Shown piece by piece: positions 7,572 to 16,548 of a DNA stretch of 45,455 nt (positions within the stretch are counted from its first letter, which is position 1; the number at the start of each line of letters is the position of its first letter). Below the pieces are notes generated by a model. It was not told where the DNA came from. It did not search any database and worked only from the letters and a program-made list of their open reading frames with translations. The translations under genes and the position numbers were made by a program. Source of the DNA: Variovorax sp. E3 (GTDB lineage Bacteria > Pseudomonadota > Gammaproteobacteria > Burkholderiales > Burkholderiaceae_C); the NCBI RefSeq assembly GCF_016082275.1, contig NZ_MOWM01000052.1, positions 1-45,455 on the forward strand. Direction: 5' to 3'.

Positions 7572-8516
7572 CTACCTCGGCAGCGCCAGCGCGAAGGGCA
7601 GGCTCACCACCCCGAGCAGGGTCGACAGCGTCACCAGCCCCGCCACATACGGCCCGTTGTAGCCCATGCGTGCCGCCAGCACGTAGGCGCTCGACGCGGT
7701 CGGCACGGCGGAAAAGGCCATCAGCACCGAGGCCTGCATCGCGTCGAGCCGAAGCGCCAGTGCCAGCCCCCACGCGACCAGCGGCAGGATCAGGTGGCGT
7801 ATGGACAGGATCGACACCGCCAGCACCTTGCCGGTGCCCAGCGTCGAGAACTTCATGCCCGCGCCGGCGGCCAGCAGCCCCAGCGCCAGCGACGCGGCGC
7901 CGATGCGCGTGAGCGTCGGCGTCGCCCAGCTCGGCACCGTGAGGCCCAGCACGTTGGCCAGCAGTCCGGCCAGCGTCGCGACGATCAGCGGGTTGCGAAC
8001 GAGCTGGCGCACGAAGCCGGTCTGCGCATGCCGCGTCATCGGCCACACCGCCGCGATGTTGAAGATGGGCACGCACACGCCGATCAGCACCGCGATCAGC
8101 AGCAGGCCTTCGGAGCCCGCGAGCCGCTCGGCCAGCGCCAGGCAGATGAACGAGTTGAAGCGGAACGCGACCTGCGCGCTGGCCGCGTGGTCGCGCCGGT
8201 CGATGTGCGAGCCCAGGCCCGGAACGAAGGGCAGCACATAGGCCAGCGCGATGCCGCAGCCGCCGATGCACAGGCCCGCGGTCAGCAGGTTCGACGTGGC
8301 GCCGAAGTCCAGCGGGCTGCGCACGATCGAGTGGAACAGCAGCACGGGAAAAAGAAAGTAGTAGACCAGGCTCTCGACCTGGTCCCACACGCGGCGGTCC
8401 AGGGCGGTGTAGCGGCACAGGAGCCAGCCGATGGCGATGAGGGAAAAGTCGGGGAAGAGCAGCTGCGCGTAGTTCACCGCTTCGAGGATAAACCGGATGG
8501 ACCATGGGTAATCCAC
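7572..8516 (-). CDS. AEC-family (auxin efflux carrier/MdcF-like) transporter
   Basis: A 314-residue membrane protein with about ten helices of the auxin-efflux-carrier fold (bile-acid/arginine-transporter superfamily), which in bacteria moves organic acids such as malate or malonate. FPDFSLIAIGWLLCRY is the first helix, and the pair ALRLDAMQASVLMAFSAVPTASSAYVLAARMGYN near the C-terminus is characteristic. The start at 8516 has no clear ribosome binding site. An internal GTG at 8477 (VNYAQLLFPDF) matches where many relatives begin, so the first 13 residues may not be translated. It is convergent with the oxygenase gene and divergent from a Bug receptor gene. Confidence 0.87.
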   Translation of the reverse strand: MDYPWSIRFILEAVNYAQLLFPDFSLIAIGWLLCRYTALDRRVWDQVESLVYYFLFPVLLFHSIVRSPLDFGATSNLLTAGLCIGGCGIALAYVLPFVPGLGSHIDRRDHAASAQVAFRFNSFICLALAERLAGSEGLLLIAVLIGVCVPIFNIAAVWPMTRHAQTGFVRQLVRNPLIVATLAGLLANVLGLTVPSWATPTLTRIGAASLALGLLAAGAGMKFSTLGTGKVLAVSILSIRHLILPLVAWGLALALRLDAMQASVLMAFSAVPTASSAYVLAARMGYNGPYVAGLVTLSTLLGVVSLPFALALPR

Positions 8517-8595
8517 AGCACGTGAGCGGCCCGCGAGCCGCTAGCATCCGGGCTTTCGTTTTTTACGACATCCAAGTCAAGTCAAGGAGTTTTCG

Positions 8596-9569
8596 ATGCA
8601 ACGTCGTCAATGGAGCGCTCTTGTGGGCGCCGCCGCGCTGGTCGCGGTTGCGGGCCCGAGCTTTGCACAGGGGTACCCCAACAAGCCCGTCGAACTGAGC
8701 GTTCCCTTCGCACCGGGCGGCACGACCGACATCGTGGCGCGCGTGATCTCCGATCCGCTGGGCAAGGTGCTGGGTCAGCCCGTGGTGGTGATCAACCGCG
8801 CCGGCGGCGGCGGCATCGTGGGCGCGGCCGAAACCGCGCGCGCCGCGCCCGACGGCTACAAGCTGGGCATTGCCACCGTGTCGAGCACGGCGGCCAACCC
8901 GGCCATCAACCCGAAGACGCCGTACGACCCGATCAACGACTTCACGCCGATCACCAACATCGCGGCCACGCCGAACATCATCGCGGTGAACCCGAGCTTC
9001 CCGGCCAAGAACTACGCCGAGTTCGTGGCCGAACTGAAGAAGAACCCCGGCAAGTACTCGTACGCCTCGTCGGGTACGGGCGGCATCGGCCACCTGCTGA
9101 TGGAGCTGTACAAGAGCCTGACCAACACCTTCGTCACGCACATCCCGTACCGCGGCGCGGGCCCGGCGCTGAACGACGTGGTGGCCGGCCAGGTGCCGAT
9201 CATGTTCGACAACATTCCCTCGGCCATGCCCTTCATCACCAGCGGCCGGCTGATCCCGATCGTGGTGTCGGCGCCCCAGCGCCTGGCCGCGCTGCCCAAC
9301 GTGCCGACCTTCAAGGAAGTGGGCCTGGAACCGGTGAACCGCATGGCGTACTACGGCATCCTGGGCCCCAAGGGCCTGCCGAAGGACGTGGTCGACAAGA
9401 TCAGCGCCGGCGCAAGAAGGCCGTGGAAGAACCGGCGGTGCGCAAGCGCATCGAGGACACGGGCTCGCTGATCGTGGCCAACTCGCCCGAGCAGTTCGCC
9501 GCGCAGATCAAGGCCGAGTACGAGGTCTACAAGCAGGTCGTGAAAAAGCAGAACCTCAAGCTCGACTGA
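8596..9569 (+). CDS. Bug/TctC-family periplasmic solute receptor 1, frameshifted
   Basis: An extracytoplasmic receptor of the Bordetella-uptake-gene (Bug, tripartite tricarboxylate transporter) family, which binds carboxylates or other small acids in the periplasm. It has a signal peptide (ending around SFAQG), the GYPNKPVELSVPFAPGG opening, and the APDGYKLGIATVS and HIPYRGAGPALNDVVAGQ motifs. AAGGAG lies 8 bp upstream of the start. A base is missing at about 9412, where SAGA-KKAVEEPAVRKRI changes frame; corrected length is 324 residues. No membrane subunits (TctA/TctB) accompany it, as is common for the expanded Bug sets of Burkholderiales. Confidence 0.9.
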
Positions 9570-9590
9570 GCGGGCCTGCGCCCGACCGAA

Positions 9591-9621
9591 GCCGCCCGTG
9601 CCCCGGGCGGCTTTTTCTTTT
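9591..9621 (+). terminator. Rho-independent terminator after Bug receptor 1
   Basis: A perfect 8-bp stem GCCGCCCG / CGGGCGGC with a 5-nt loop is followed by TTTTTCTTTT. It lies 21 bp after the receptor stop and only 16 bp ahead of xerD. Confidence 0.85.
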
Positions 9622-9636
9622 GTTATCTTGCAACGC

Positions 9637-10548
9637 ATGACCGAGGCCGCCGCCGCACCCACCCCCGACATCGACGAGTTCATCGACGCCCTCTGGCTCG
9701 AGGACGGGCTGTCGAAGAACACGCTGGCCGCCTACCGCCGCGACCTTGCGCTCTTCGCGCAGTGGCTGCACACACAGCGCAGCGGCGCCGCCATCAACAC
9801 CGCGCAGGAGACTGACCTGCAGGCCTACATGGGCGCGCGGCTTTCCAACAAGGGCAAGGCCACCTCGGCCAACCGCCGGCTCACGGTGTTCAAGCGCTAC
9901 TTTCGCTGGGCACTGCGCGAGCGGCGCGTCACGGCCGACCCGAGCATTCGCCTGGCGCCCGCGCGGCAGATGCCGCGCGCCATCAAGACGCTGTCCGAGA
10001 AGCAGGTCGACGACCTGCTGGCCGCGCCCGACGTCGCGTCGCCGCTGGGCCTGCGCGACCGCGCGATGCTGGAGCTGATGTACGCCAGCGGCCTGCGCGT
10101 GAGCGAGCTGGTGGCGCTCAAGGCCATCGACATGAGCCTGAACGACGGCGTGCTGCGGGTGCTGGGCAAGGGCAACAAGGAGCGGCTGGTGCCCTTCGGG
10201 GCCGAGGCGCGGCGCTGGATCGAGCGCTACCTCGAAGACGCGCGACCCCTGATCCTGGACGGCCAGCAGACGCCCGACCTGTTCGTGACCGCGCGCGGCG
10301 CGGGCATGACGCGCGTGATGTTCTGGGTCATCGTGAAGAAGCAGGCGGCCGCGGCGGGCATTCATGTGCCGCTGTCGCCGCACACGCTGCGCCACGCCTT
10401 TGCCACGCACCTGCTGAACCACGGCGTCGACCTGCGCGCGGTGCAGCTGCTGCTGGGGCATGCGGACATTTCGACCACCACCATCTACACGCACGTGGCG
10501 CGCGAGCGCTTGAAGCAGCTGCATGCGCAGCACCACCCGCGCGGATGA
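9637..10548 (+). CDS. xerD: Site-specific tyrosine recombinase XerD
   Basis: XerD acts with XerC at the dif site to resolve chromosome dimers at the division septum. The 303-residue protein has an N-terminal SAM-like core-binding domain (residues 10-100) and a C-terminal catalytic domain. All catalytic residues are visible: Arg154 in SGLRVSE, Lys178 in GKGNKER, His249/Arg252 in HTLRH, His275 in LLGHADI and Tyr284 in TTIYTHV. The ending RLKQLHAQHHPRG matches XerD rather than XerC. Start at 9637; a TTATCT box lies directly upstream, giving a very short leader. It is a housekeeping gene, not a phage integrase. Confidence 0.95.
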   Translation: MTEAAAAPTPDIDEFIDALWLEDGLSKNTLAAYRRDLALFAQWLHTQRSGAAINTAQETDLQAYMGARLSNKGKATSANRRLTVFKRYFRWALRERRVTADPSIRLAPARQMPRAIKTLSEKQVDDLLAAPDVASPLGLRDRAMLELMYASGLRVSELVALKAIDMSLNDGVLRVLGKGNKERLVPFGAEARRWIERYLEDARPLILDGQQTPDLFVTARGAGMTRVMFWVIVKKQAAAAGIHVPLSPHTLRHAFATHLLNHGVDLRAVQLLLGHADISTTTIYTHVARERLKQLHAQHHPRG

Positions 10549-10586
10549 GGACGCGCGGTTTTTCCAAGAACAAGGAGACACCATTC

Positions 10587-11561
10587 ATGAAAAAGAAGAC
10601 AGCCACCACCCTGGTCGCGGCCGCGCTGCTGGCCGCCGGCGGCGCCGCGTTCGCGCAGGGCTTTCCGACCGCCAAGCCGATTCGCCTGATCGTCGGCTAC
10701 CCGCCCGGCGGCGGCATCGACTTTGCCGCGCGCACGGTGCAGGTGCCGCTGCAGGAAGCGCTCAAGCAGCAACTGGTGGTCGACTACAAGCCCGGCGCCA
10801 GCGGCATGATCGCGGCCACCGAGCTCACGCGCCAGCCGGCCGACGGCTACACGCTGCTGCTGGCCAACACCGGCCCGTTCGCGATCGCGCCGTACCTGCA
10901 GAGCAAGCCGCCGTACGACCCGATCAGGCAGTTCACCTACATCGGGCAGATCAGCCAGGGCAGCTACATCGCGGTGACGCGGCCCGACCATCCGGCGAAG
11001 AACCTCAAGGAGTTCGTCGCGTGGGCCAAGGGGCAGCCGGGCAAGGTCAACTTCGCCTCGGGCGGCAACGGCACGTCGACGCACCTGAACGGCGAGCTCA
11101 TGAACCAGGTGACGGGGCTGGACATGACGCACGTGCCCTACAAGGGCAGCGCGCCGGCCGTGCAGGACCTGCTCGGCGGGCAGACGCAGATCCTCATCGA
11201 CGCGGGCAGCGTGTTGCTGCCGCAGGTCAAGGGCGGCAAGCTCAAGGCGCTGGCCGTGACCGGCCCGGTGCGCGATGCGCAACTGCCCGACGTGCCGACC
11301 GTCAAGGAGCTGGGTTTCGCGGGCATGGAAGCGGTCGGCTTCCAGGGGCTGGTCGGTCCCGCCAACATGCCCAAGGACGTGGTCGATCGCCTGTCGGGCG
11401 AGCTGGCCAAGGCGCTGGCGCAGCCGGAGATCAAGGCCAAGTTCGCGGCAGCGGGCGCCGAGGTGCATTCGCTTGGCCCGGTCGAGTTCGCGGCCTTCGT
11501 GAAGGCGGACAATGAGAAGTGGTCCAGGCTGATCAAGGCGCGCAAGCTGCAGCTGGACTGA
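10587..11561 (+). CDS. Bug/TctC-family periplasmic solute receptor 2
   Basis: An intact 324-residue receptor. It has a signal peptide (KKKTATTLVAAALLAAGG...AFAQG), the IRLIVGYPPGGGIDFAAR ligand-pocket segment, QPADGYTLLLANT and HVPYKGSAPAVQDLLGGQ. CAAGGAGA sits ahead of the start at 10587. It is followed 37 bp later by another receptor of the same family, to which it is clearly related but far from identical, so the pair is an old duplication or a joint acquisition. Ligand unknown; family members bind carboxylates, amino acids or aromatic acids. Confidence 0.92.
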   Translation: MKKKTATTLVAAALLAAGGAAFAQGFPTAKPIRLIVGYPPGGGIDFAARTVQVPLQEALKQQLVVDYKPGASGMIAATELTRQPADGYTLLLANTGPFAIAPYLQSKPPYDPIRQFTYIGQISQGSYIAVTRPDHPAKNLKEFVAWAKGQPGKVNFASGGNGTSTHLNGELMNQVTGLDMTHVPYKGSAPAVQDLLGGQTQILIDAGSVLLPQVKGGKLKALAVTGPVRDAQLPDVPTVKELGFAGMEAVGFQGLVGPANMPKDVVDRLSGELAKALAQPEIKAKFAAAGAEVHSLGPVEFAAFVKADNEKWSRLIKARKLQLD

Positions 11562-11598
11562 CGCCATCACGCAGACGACCCGAGCTACAGACATCACC

Positions 11599-12591
11599 AT
11601 GAATTTCCTTGCTTCCTCGAAGCCCTCGCGCCGCACGGCGACCCGACTCCTGGCCGCCGCCGCGCTGTGCGCCGCCTCCGGTGCCTACGCGCAGGCCGTT
11701 CCCAAGACCGTGCGGCTCATCGTCGCCTACCCGGCGGGCGGCGTCAGCGACGTGGTCGCGCGGGCGCTGGGCGACCGGCTCGCGGCGCAGATGGGCATCA
11801 CGGTGATCGTGGACAACCGGGCCGGCGCGAGCGGCGCCATCGGCATGGACGCGGTCGCCAAGGCCGCGCCCGACGGCGCCACGCTGGGCTTCTCGGCCAT
11901 CAGCCCGCTGGTGCTGAGCCCGCACCTGGGCAAGCTGCCGTTCGATCCGCTGAAAGACGTGGCACCGGTGGCCAGCGTGATGTATTCGCCGGTGCTGCTG
12001 ATCGCCACGCCGGCCAGCAAGGCCAAGGACTTCCGCGCGCTGGTCGACGAGGCCAAGGCGCATCCGGGCGCGGTGCGCTGGGCCACCTCGGGCTCGGCGT
12101 CGCTGGGGCACATCGTGCTGGAGCAACTGCGCGCGACGGCCGGTGTCGACATCACGCACGTGCCCTACAAGGGCGGCGGCCAGCAGCTGAACGACGCCAT
12201 CGGCGGGCAGTTCGAGATCCTGTCGACCAACGCGAGCCCGACGCTGTCCTCGCACATCCAGTCGGGCAAGCTGCGCCCGCTGGCCGTGGGCGCGCCGACG
12301 CGCCTCGAAAGCCTGCCGCAGGTGCCCACGCTGGGCGAGCTGGGCTACAAGGCGGCCAACATCAACTCGCTGTTCGGCGTGTTCGCGCCGGCCGCCACGC
12401 CGCCCGCGCTGGTGGCGCGCTACAACGCCGAGATCAACAAGGCGCTGGCCAGCCCCGAGCTGCGCGCCAAGCTCACGGCCACCGACAACGTGCCGACCGG
12501 CGGCACCTCGGCCGCGTTCGCCAAGGAAATCGCGAGCGAGTTCGAAAGCAACGGCCGCATCGTCAAGGCGGCGAGCATCAAGGCCGACTGA
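11599..12591 (+). CDS. Bug/TctC-family periplasmic solute receptor 3
   Basis: An intact 330-residue receptor with a signal peptide (ends near AYAQA), VRLIVAYPAGGVSDVVAR, KAAPDGATLGFSAIS and HVPYKGGGQQLNDAIGGQ. It probably shares a transcript with receptor 2. No obvious Shine-Dalgarno sequence precedes the start at 11599. Like receptors 1 and 2 it lacks membrane partners here, so it must use a permease encoded elsewhere or serve in sensing. Confidence 0.92.
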   Translation: MNFLASSKPSRRTATRLLAAAALCAASGAYAQAVPKTVRLIVAYPAGGVSDVVARALGDRLAAQMGITVIVDNRAGASGAIGMDAVAKAAPDGATLGFSAISPLVLSPHLGKLPFDPLKDVAPVASVMYSPVLLIATPASKAKDFRALVDEAKAHPGAVRWATSGSASLGHIVLEQLRATAGVDITHVPYKGGGQQLNDAIGGQFEILSTNASPTLSSHIQSGKLRPLAVGAPTRLESLPQVPTLGELGYKAANINSLFGVFAPAATPPALVARYNAEINKALASPELRAKLTATDNVPTGGTSAAFAKEIASEFESNGRIVKAASIKAD

Positions 12592-12629
12592 CCCGGCCGG
12601 GCGGCCTGACGCCTGCATGACACTCCGGC

Positions 12630-12665
12630 TTGTGCTTTGATTTTCCCTACCTTATAGTAGGTAGA
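12630..12665 (+). promoter_or_regulatory. tetR promoter overlapped by operator CCTACC-N8-GGTAGa
   Basis: A -10 box TATAGT (12653-12658) lies 17 bp after a weak -35 (TTGTGC, 12630-12635). Transcription would start at or next to the A of the tetR start codon (12665), so the mRNA looks leaderless. The -10 box sits inside the 8-bp spacer of an inverted repeat, CCTACC (12646-12651) and GGTAGA (12660-12665). The same repeat recurs upstream of the thiolase gene. Confidence 0.65.
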
Positions 12666-13251
12666 TGGCCAACACCACAGCCGCACCCGCCCTTGCCACC
12701 GGCAGCACCCGCGAGCAGATCCTCGCGGTGGCGCGCGGCTTCATCGAAACGCGCTCCTACCTGGGCTTCAGCTTCCAGGACGTGGCCGACGCGGTGGGCG
12801 TGCGCAAGGCCAGCCTGTACCACCACTTCCCGAGCAAGGAAGCGCTCGGCATCGCGGTGATCCGCGCCGCCACGCAGAGCTTCAAGGACTGGGACGCGGC
12901 CCGCGCGCGCGAGCCGAAGGACGCGCTCGAATCGTATTTCCGCATGTACCGCAACACGCTGAAGGCGGGTTCCGGCATGTGTCCGGCCGGGGCGCTGCGC
13001 CCGGCTGGGATGCCATCAACGCCGAACTGCACCAGGCGGTGCAGGACCTGCGCAATACACAGGTGACGTGGCTCACCGGCGTGCTCGGCGCGCTGGCGCC
13101 GGCCCGCAAGAAGGGGGCGGCGCCGGTCGCTTCGCTGGCGGCCTATGTGTTCACGGTCTGCCAGGGCGCGCTGCTGTCGGCGCGCATGACGGGGCGCGTC
13201 GAGGACTTCGACGACGCCATCGCGCACCTCAGGAGTTCACTGCCCGGCTGA
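12665..13251 (+). CDS. TetR-family repressor, frameshifted
   Basis: A repressor of about 195 residues after correction. Residues 13-65 form the TetR helix-turn-helix (STREQILAVARGFIE, FSFQDVADAVGVRKASLYHHFPSKEALG). The C-terminal part is a ligand/dimer domain with the GMCPAGAL segment typical of the AcrR-like TetR_C group. At about 13004 a base is missing in CCCGGCTGGG, and the frame resumes as PGWDAINAELHQAV. It lies upstream of and on the same strand as the thiolase and MaoC genes and shares its operator with them, so it probably represses both itself and that acyl-CoA unit. Confidence 0.88.
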
Positions 13252-13303
13252 GCGCCGGGCCCACGCAGGCACGCTTCGGTGTGCCTATTTTTTGACCTGA
13301 TAG

Positions 13304-13323
13304 CCTACCGATTGGATGGTAGG
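13304..13323 (+). promoter_or_regulatory. Second TetR-type operator, upstream of thiolase gene
   Basis: A perfect inverted repeat CCTACC-GATTGGAT-GGTAGG lies 24 bp before the thiolase start, with the same arms and the same 8-bp spacing as the repeat over the tetR promoter. A TTGACC hexamer lies 6 bp upstream, although no good -10 pairs with it. The T6 that follows also gives it a terminator-like look for tetR, but a shared operator is the simpler reading. Confidence 0.7.
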
Positions 13324-13347
13324 TTTTTTGATTCGATGGAGCACCTC

Positions 13348-14480
13348 ATGAAAGCCGTCATTTCCGCCTATGCCCGTTCCCCTTTCCACTTCGCGAAGAA
13401 GGGCGCGCTGGCCGACGTGCGGCCCGACACGCTGGCCGCCGGCGTGGTGCAGGGCCTGCTGAAGCGCACCGACCTCGACCCCGCGCTGCTCGAAGACATC
13501 GTCCTGGCTGCGCCTACCCTGAGGCCTCGCAGGGCAACAACCTCGCGCGCATCGTCGGCTTGCTGGCCGGCCTGCCGCACGAGGTGGGCGGCATGACGGT
13601 GAACCGCTTCTGCGGCTCGTCGATGCAGGCCGTCCACATCGCCGCCGCACAGATCGAGGCGGGCATGGGCGAGGCCTTCCTGTGCGTGGGCGTGGAGTCG
13701 ATGACGGCGGTGCCGCAGGGCGGCTTCAACTTCTCGCCCAGCCCCGAGTTGCTGGCCCACACCGACGCCTACATCTCGATGGGCGAGACGGCCGAGAACG
13801 TGGCGCAGCGCTGGAACGTGAGCCGCGCCGACCAGGAGGCCTTCGCGGTGGAATCGCACCGCAAGGCCGCCGCCGCGCGCGCCGAAGGCCGGCTGGCCGG
13901 CGAGATCGTGCCGGTGCGGCTGGCCTCGGGCGACATCGTCGATGCCGACGGCTGCATCCGCCCGAGCACTTCGGCCGAGGCGCTGGCGAACCTCAAGCCC
14001 GCGTTCCGGCCTGACGGCGTGGTGACGGCCGGCACCTCGTCGCCGCTGACCGACGGCGCGGCCGTGGTGCTGGTCACGAGCGACGCGTTCGCCGCGAAGC
14101 ATGGCCTCCCGGCGCTGGCACGCATCAAGTCGTTCGCGACCGTGGGCGTCGATCCGGCCATCATGGGCATCGGCCCGATTCCCGCCACGCGCAAGGCGCT
14201 GGCGCGTGCTGGCCTGAGCGCGGCCGACCTCGACGTGATCGAGCTCAACGAGGCCTTCTCGTCGCAGGCGCTGGCCTGCATTCGCGACCTGGGGCTGGAC
14301 CCGGCCAAGGTCAACCTCGACGGCGGCGGCCTGGCCATCGGCCATCCGCTGGGCGCGACCGGCGCGCGCATCACGGGCAAGGCGGCGTCGCTGCTGGCGC
14401 ACGAGAAGGGCCGCTATGCGCTGGCCACGCAATGCATCGGCGGCGGGCAGGGCATCGCGACCATCCTCGAGCGCGTCTGA
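13348..14480 (+). CDS. Acetyl-CoA C-acyltransferase (thiolase), frameshifted
   Basis: A degradative-type thiolase that cleaves 3-ketoacyl-CoA with CoA (or runs in reverse). The three catalytic motifs are present: nucleophilic Cys in NRFCGSSMQ, His in GGGLAIGHPLGATG and the second Cys in QCIGGGQG. About 377 residues after correction. The start at 13348 (MKAVISAYARSP) is preferred because GGAG lies at the right distance; the upstream ATG at 13336 contains that site. A G is missing at about 13506, where GTCCTGGCTGCG should encode VLGCAYPE. It forms a likely operon with the MaoC gene and is probably controlled by the TetR protein. Confidence 0.92.
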
Positions 14481-14518
14481 ACGCCCGAGAATGCGTGAAG
14501 ACCATCCAAGGAGAACCG

Positions 14519-15001
14519 ATGACGGCAACCCCTGAAGCCGGCGGCAAGCGCGGCAAGCTCTACCTCGAAGACCTGTCCGTCGGCGACCGCTTCCAGAGCG
14601 GCGAGCACGCGCTCGACGTGGCGCAGATCCTGGCCTTCGCGCGGCAGTTCGACCCGCAGCCTTTTCACACCGACGAAGAGGCCGCCAGGCGCACCTTCTT
14701 CGGCGGGCTTGCGGCCAGCGGCTGGCACACGGCGGCGCTCACCATGAAGCTGCTGGTCGAAAGCGGCATTCCGCTGGCCGACGGCATCATCGGCTCGGGT
14801 GGCGAGCTGCAATGGCCGCAGCCGACGCGTCCCGGCGACGTGCTTCACGTGGCGGGCGAGGTGATCGACATCGTGCCCTCGCGCTCCAAGCCCGGCCGCG
14901 CGATGGTCACGATGCGCTGCCAGACGCTCAACCAGCGCGGCGAGGTGCTCCAGAACTTCACGCCGAAGCTGGTGGTGCACGCCAGGCCCGCGGCGGCCTG
15001 A
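14519..15001 (+). CDS. MaoC-family dehydratase
   Basis: A 160-residue single hot-dog-fold protein. MaoC-like enzymes hydrate enoyl-CoA in an R-specific manner. The DPQPFHTDEEAARRTFFGGLAASGWHTAAL stretch (residues 45-75) carries the catalytic Asp/His pair of the family. AAGGAGA at 14508 supports the start. It lies 38 bp after the thiolase stop. Hydratase and thiolase together fit one turn of a side-chain or fatty-acid beta-oxidation, with other steps encoded elsewhere. Confidence 0.88.
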   Translation: MTATPEAGGKRGKLYLEDLSVGDRFQSGEHALDVAQILAFARQFDPQPFHTDEEAARRTFFGGLAASGWHTAALTMKLLVESGIPLADGIIGSGGELQWPQPTRPGDVLHVAGEVIDIVPSRSKPGRAMVTMRCQTLNQRGEVLQNFTPKLVVHARPAAA

Positions 15002-15015
15002 GCTTGCGCTGAGTT

Positions 15016-15702
15016 TCAGACCACCCGCAGGCCCAGTTCCTCGACCAGCGAGGCGGCCTGCCGGTGCGAGATGGTCGCGCCCTTGAACTGCGCCGCGTTC
15101 GCGAGCCGCAGCCCGCCGAGGTCGACCTCGCGCAGGTCCGCGCCTTCGAAGCGCGCGAGCTTCAGGTGCGCATTGCGCAGGCTGCCGCCTTCGAACACGG
15201 CTTCGCGGAAATCGCAGCCCGACAGGTCGGCTTCGGAGAAGTCGAGCTGTTCGAGCGTCTGCTTGCGGAACGACATGCCGCGCAGGTGCGCGTCAACCAG
15301 CAGCGAGTCCTTGAAGCCGATGCCCAGCGCCGACACTTCGCCGAAGTGCGCGCCCGTGAGCTTCACGCCCGTGAAGAAGGCCGAGGCCATCTTGGCGCGC
15401 GCCCACTGCGTGTTGTTCAGGTCGCAGTCCTGGAAGCGTGCGTTCGTCAGGTCCGCGAGGCCGAAGTCGGCCTGGCGCGCGCGGCAGCCGGCCCAGCGGG
15501 AGTCCGACAGCAAGGTGCGGTCGAACGCGGCCTCGGCGAAGTTGCAGAGCGTGAACTGCGCGCCGCGCAGGTCCAGGCGCGACAGGTCGGCGCCGTCGAA
15601 ATCGCAGCGTTCGAAGTGCAGGGGCTCGGCGCCCTTGCGGTCCTGCAGGCAGGCCAGCAGGTCGGGGCGCGACCAGGTCTGGTCGGAAATCAGCAGGGTC
15701 AT
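15016..15702 (-). CDS. Pentapeptide-repeat protein, Qnr-like
   Basis: A 228-residue protein made almost wholly of A(D/N)LXX-type pentapeptides (CDFDGADLSRLDLRGAQF, ADLTNARFQDCDLNN, ADLSGCDFREAVFEGGSLRN), which fold as a right-handed square beta-helix. The ending SHRQAASLVEELGLRVV closely resembles the C-terminal capping helix of Qnr/MfpA proteins, which mimic DNA and shield gyrase from quinolones. Length is close to Qnr (about 218). It overlaps the last bases of the DUF455 gene, so they are co-transcribed. A role in protecting topoisomerases is possible but not shown; many such proteins are of unknown function. Confidence 0.85.
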   Translation of the reverse strand: MTLLISDQTWSRPDLLACLQDRKGAEPLHFERCDFDGADLSRLDLRGAQFTLCNFAEAAFDRTLLSDSRWAGCRARQADFGLADLTNARFQDCDLNNTQWARAKMASAFFTGVKLTGAHFGEVSALGIGFKDSLLVDAHLRGMSFRKQTLEQLDFSEADLSGCDFREAVFEGGSLRNAHLKLARFEGADLREVDLGGLRLANAAQFKGATISHRQAASLVEELGLRVV

Positions 15703-16510
15703 TCGGGGCGGGATTCGGTCAGTGCGCGCAGTTCTTCGGCGCTGAAGCCGGCGCGGCTGCGGGCTTCGAGGTTGAAAGGGGGCTTGTGGCGCGGCGCGTC
15801 GTAGCGCGCGACCAGCGCGGGGTAGGTGGCCTCGGGGTCGATGCCGGCGCGCTCGCACAGCCAGCGGTACCAATGGTTGCCGATGGCCACGTGGCTCACT
15901 TCGTCGCGCAGGATGATGTCGAGGATTTCCACCGCCCGCAGCGCGTCGGGCGTGTTCACGCGCTTGAGCTTGCCCTGGATCAGCGGCGTGGCGTCGAGCC
16001 GCGCGCCTCCAGCGTGCGCGGCACCAGCGCCATGCGGCCGAGCACGTCGTCCCTGGTTTTCTCGCACATGTTCCACAGGCCGTCGTGGCCGGGGAAGTCG
16101 CCGTAGCGGTAGCCCATGCCCTGCAGGTGGGTGTGCAGCAGCGTGAAGTGCAGCGCCTCTTCATCGGCCACGCGCAGCCAGTCGCGGTAGTAGGCCTCGG
16201 GCATGCCGTCGTAGCGCCACACGGCGTCCAGCGCGAGGTTGATGGCGTTGAACTCGATGTGGCAGATCGAATGGATCAGCGCGGCCCGGCCCTCGGGCGT
16301 GAACGGCGAGCGCTTCTGCACGGCGGTGGCGGCCACGCGCTCGGGTTTGTCGGGGCGGCCGGGCACGCCGGTGTCGTCGCCGGGTGTGCGGATCGGCTCG
16401 GTTGCTATGGAATCGGTAGCGCCGTTCAAAGAAATGGCGCGCGTTGCCGCCACCTTTTGTTCAGGATCGGTCAGTCGCAGCGCGGCCAGCGCGCTCAATC
16501 GGGGGTGCAT
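15699..16510 (-). CDS. DUF455 ferritin-like protein, frameshifted
   Basis: A protein of about 270 residues after correction, belonging to the ferritin-like DUF455 family. The helical core shows the expected Glu/His carriers of a di-iron or tRNA-hydroxylase-like site: HIEFNAINLALDA, DEEALHFTLLHTHL and ILRDEVSHVAIGNHWY. A base is missing at about 15998, where EARG-LDATPLIQGKLKR changes frame. It is divergent from the gamma carbonic anhydrase gene. The biochemical role of the family is not settled; iron-dependent oxidation is suggested by the fold. Confidence 0.85.
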
Positions 16511-16548
16511 CCCTACAATTCTAGTTTTGCCCCCCGGAGACAACCACG

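Noticed and set aside
9637..10548. A phage or integron integrase marking a mobile island
   Set aside because: The protein matches housekeeping XerD to its very C-terminus, and no att repeats, phage genes or tRNA genes flank it.
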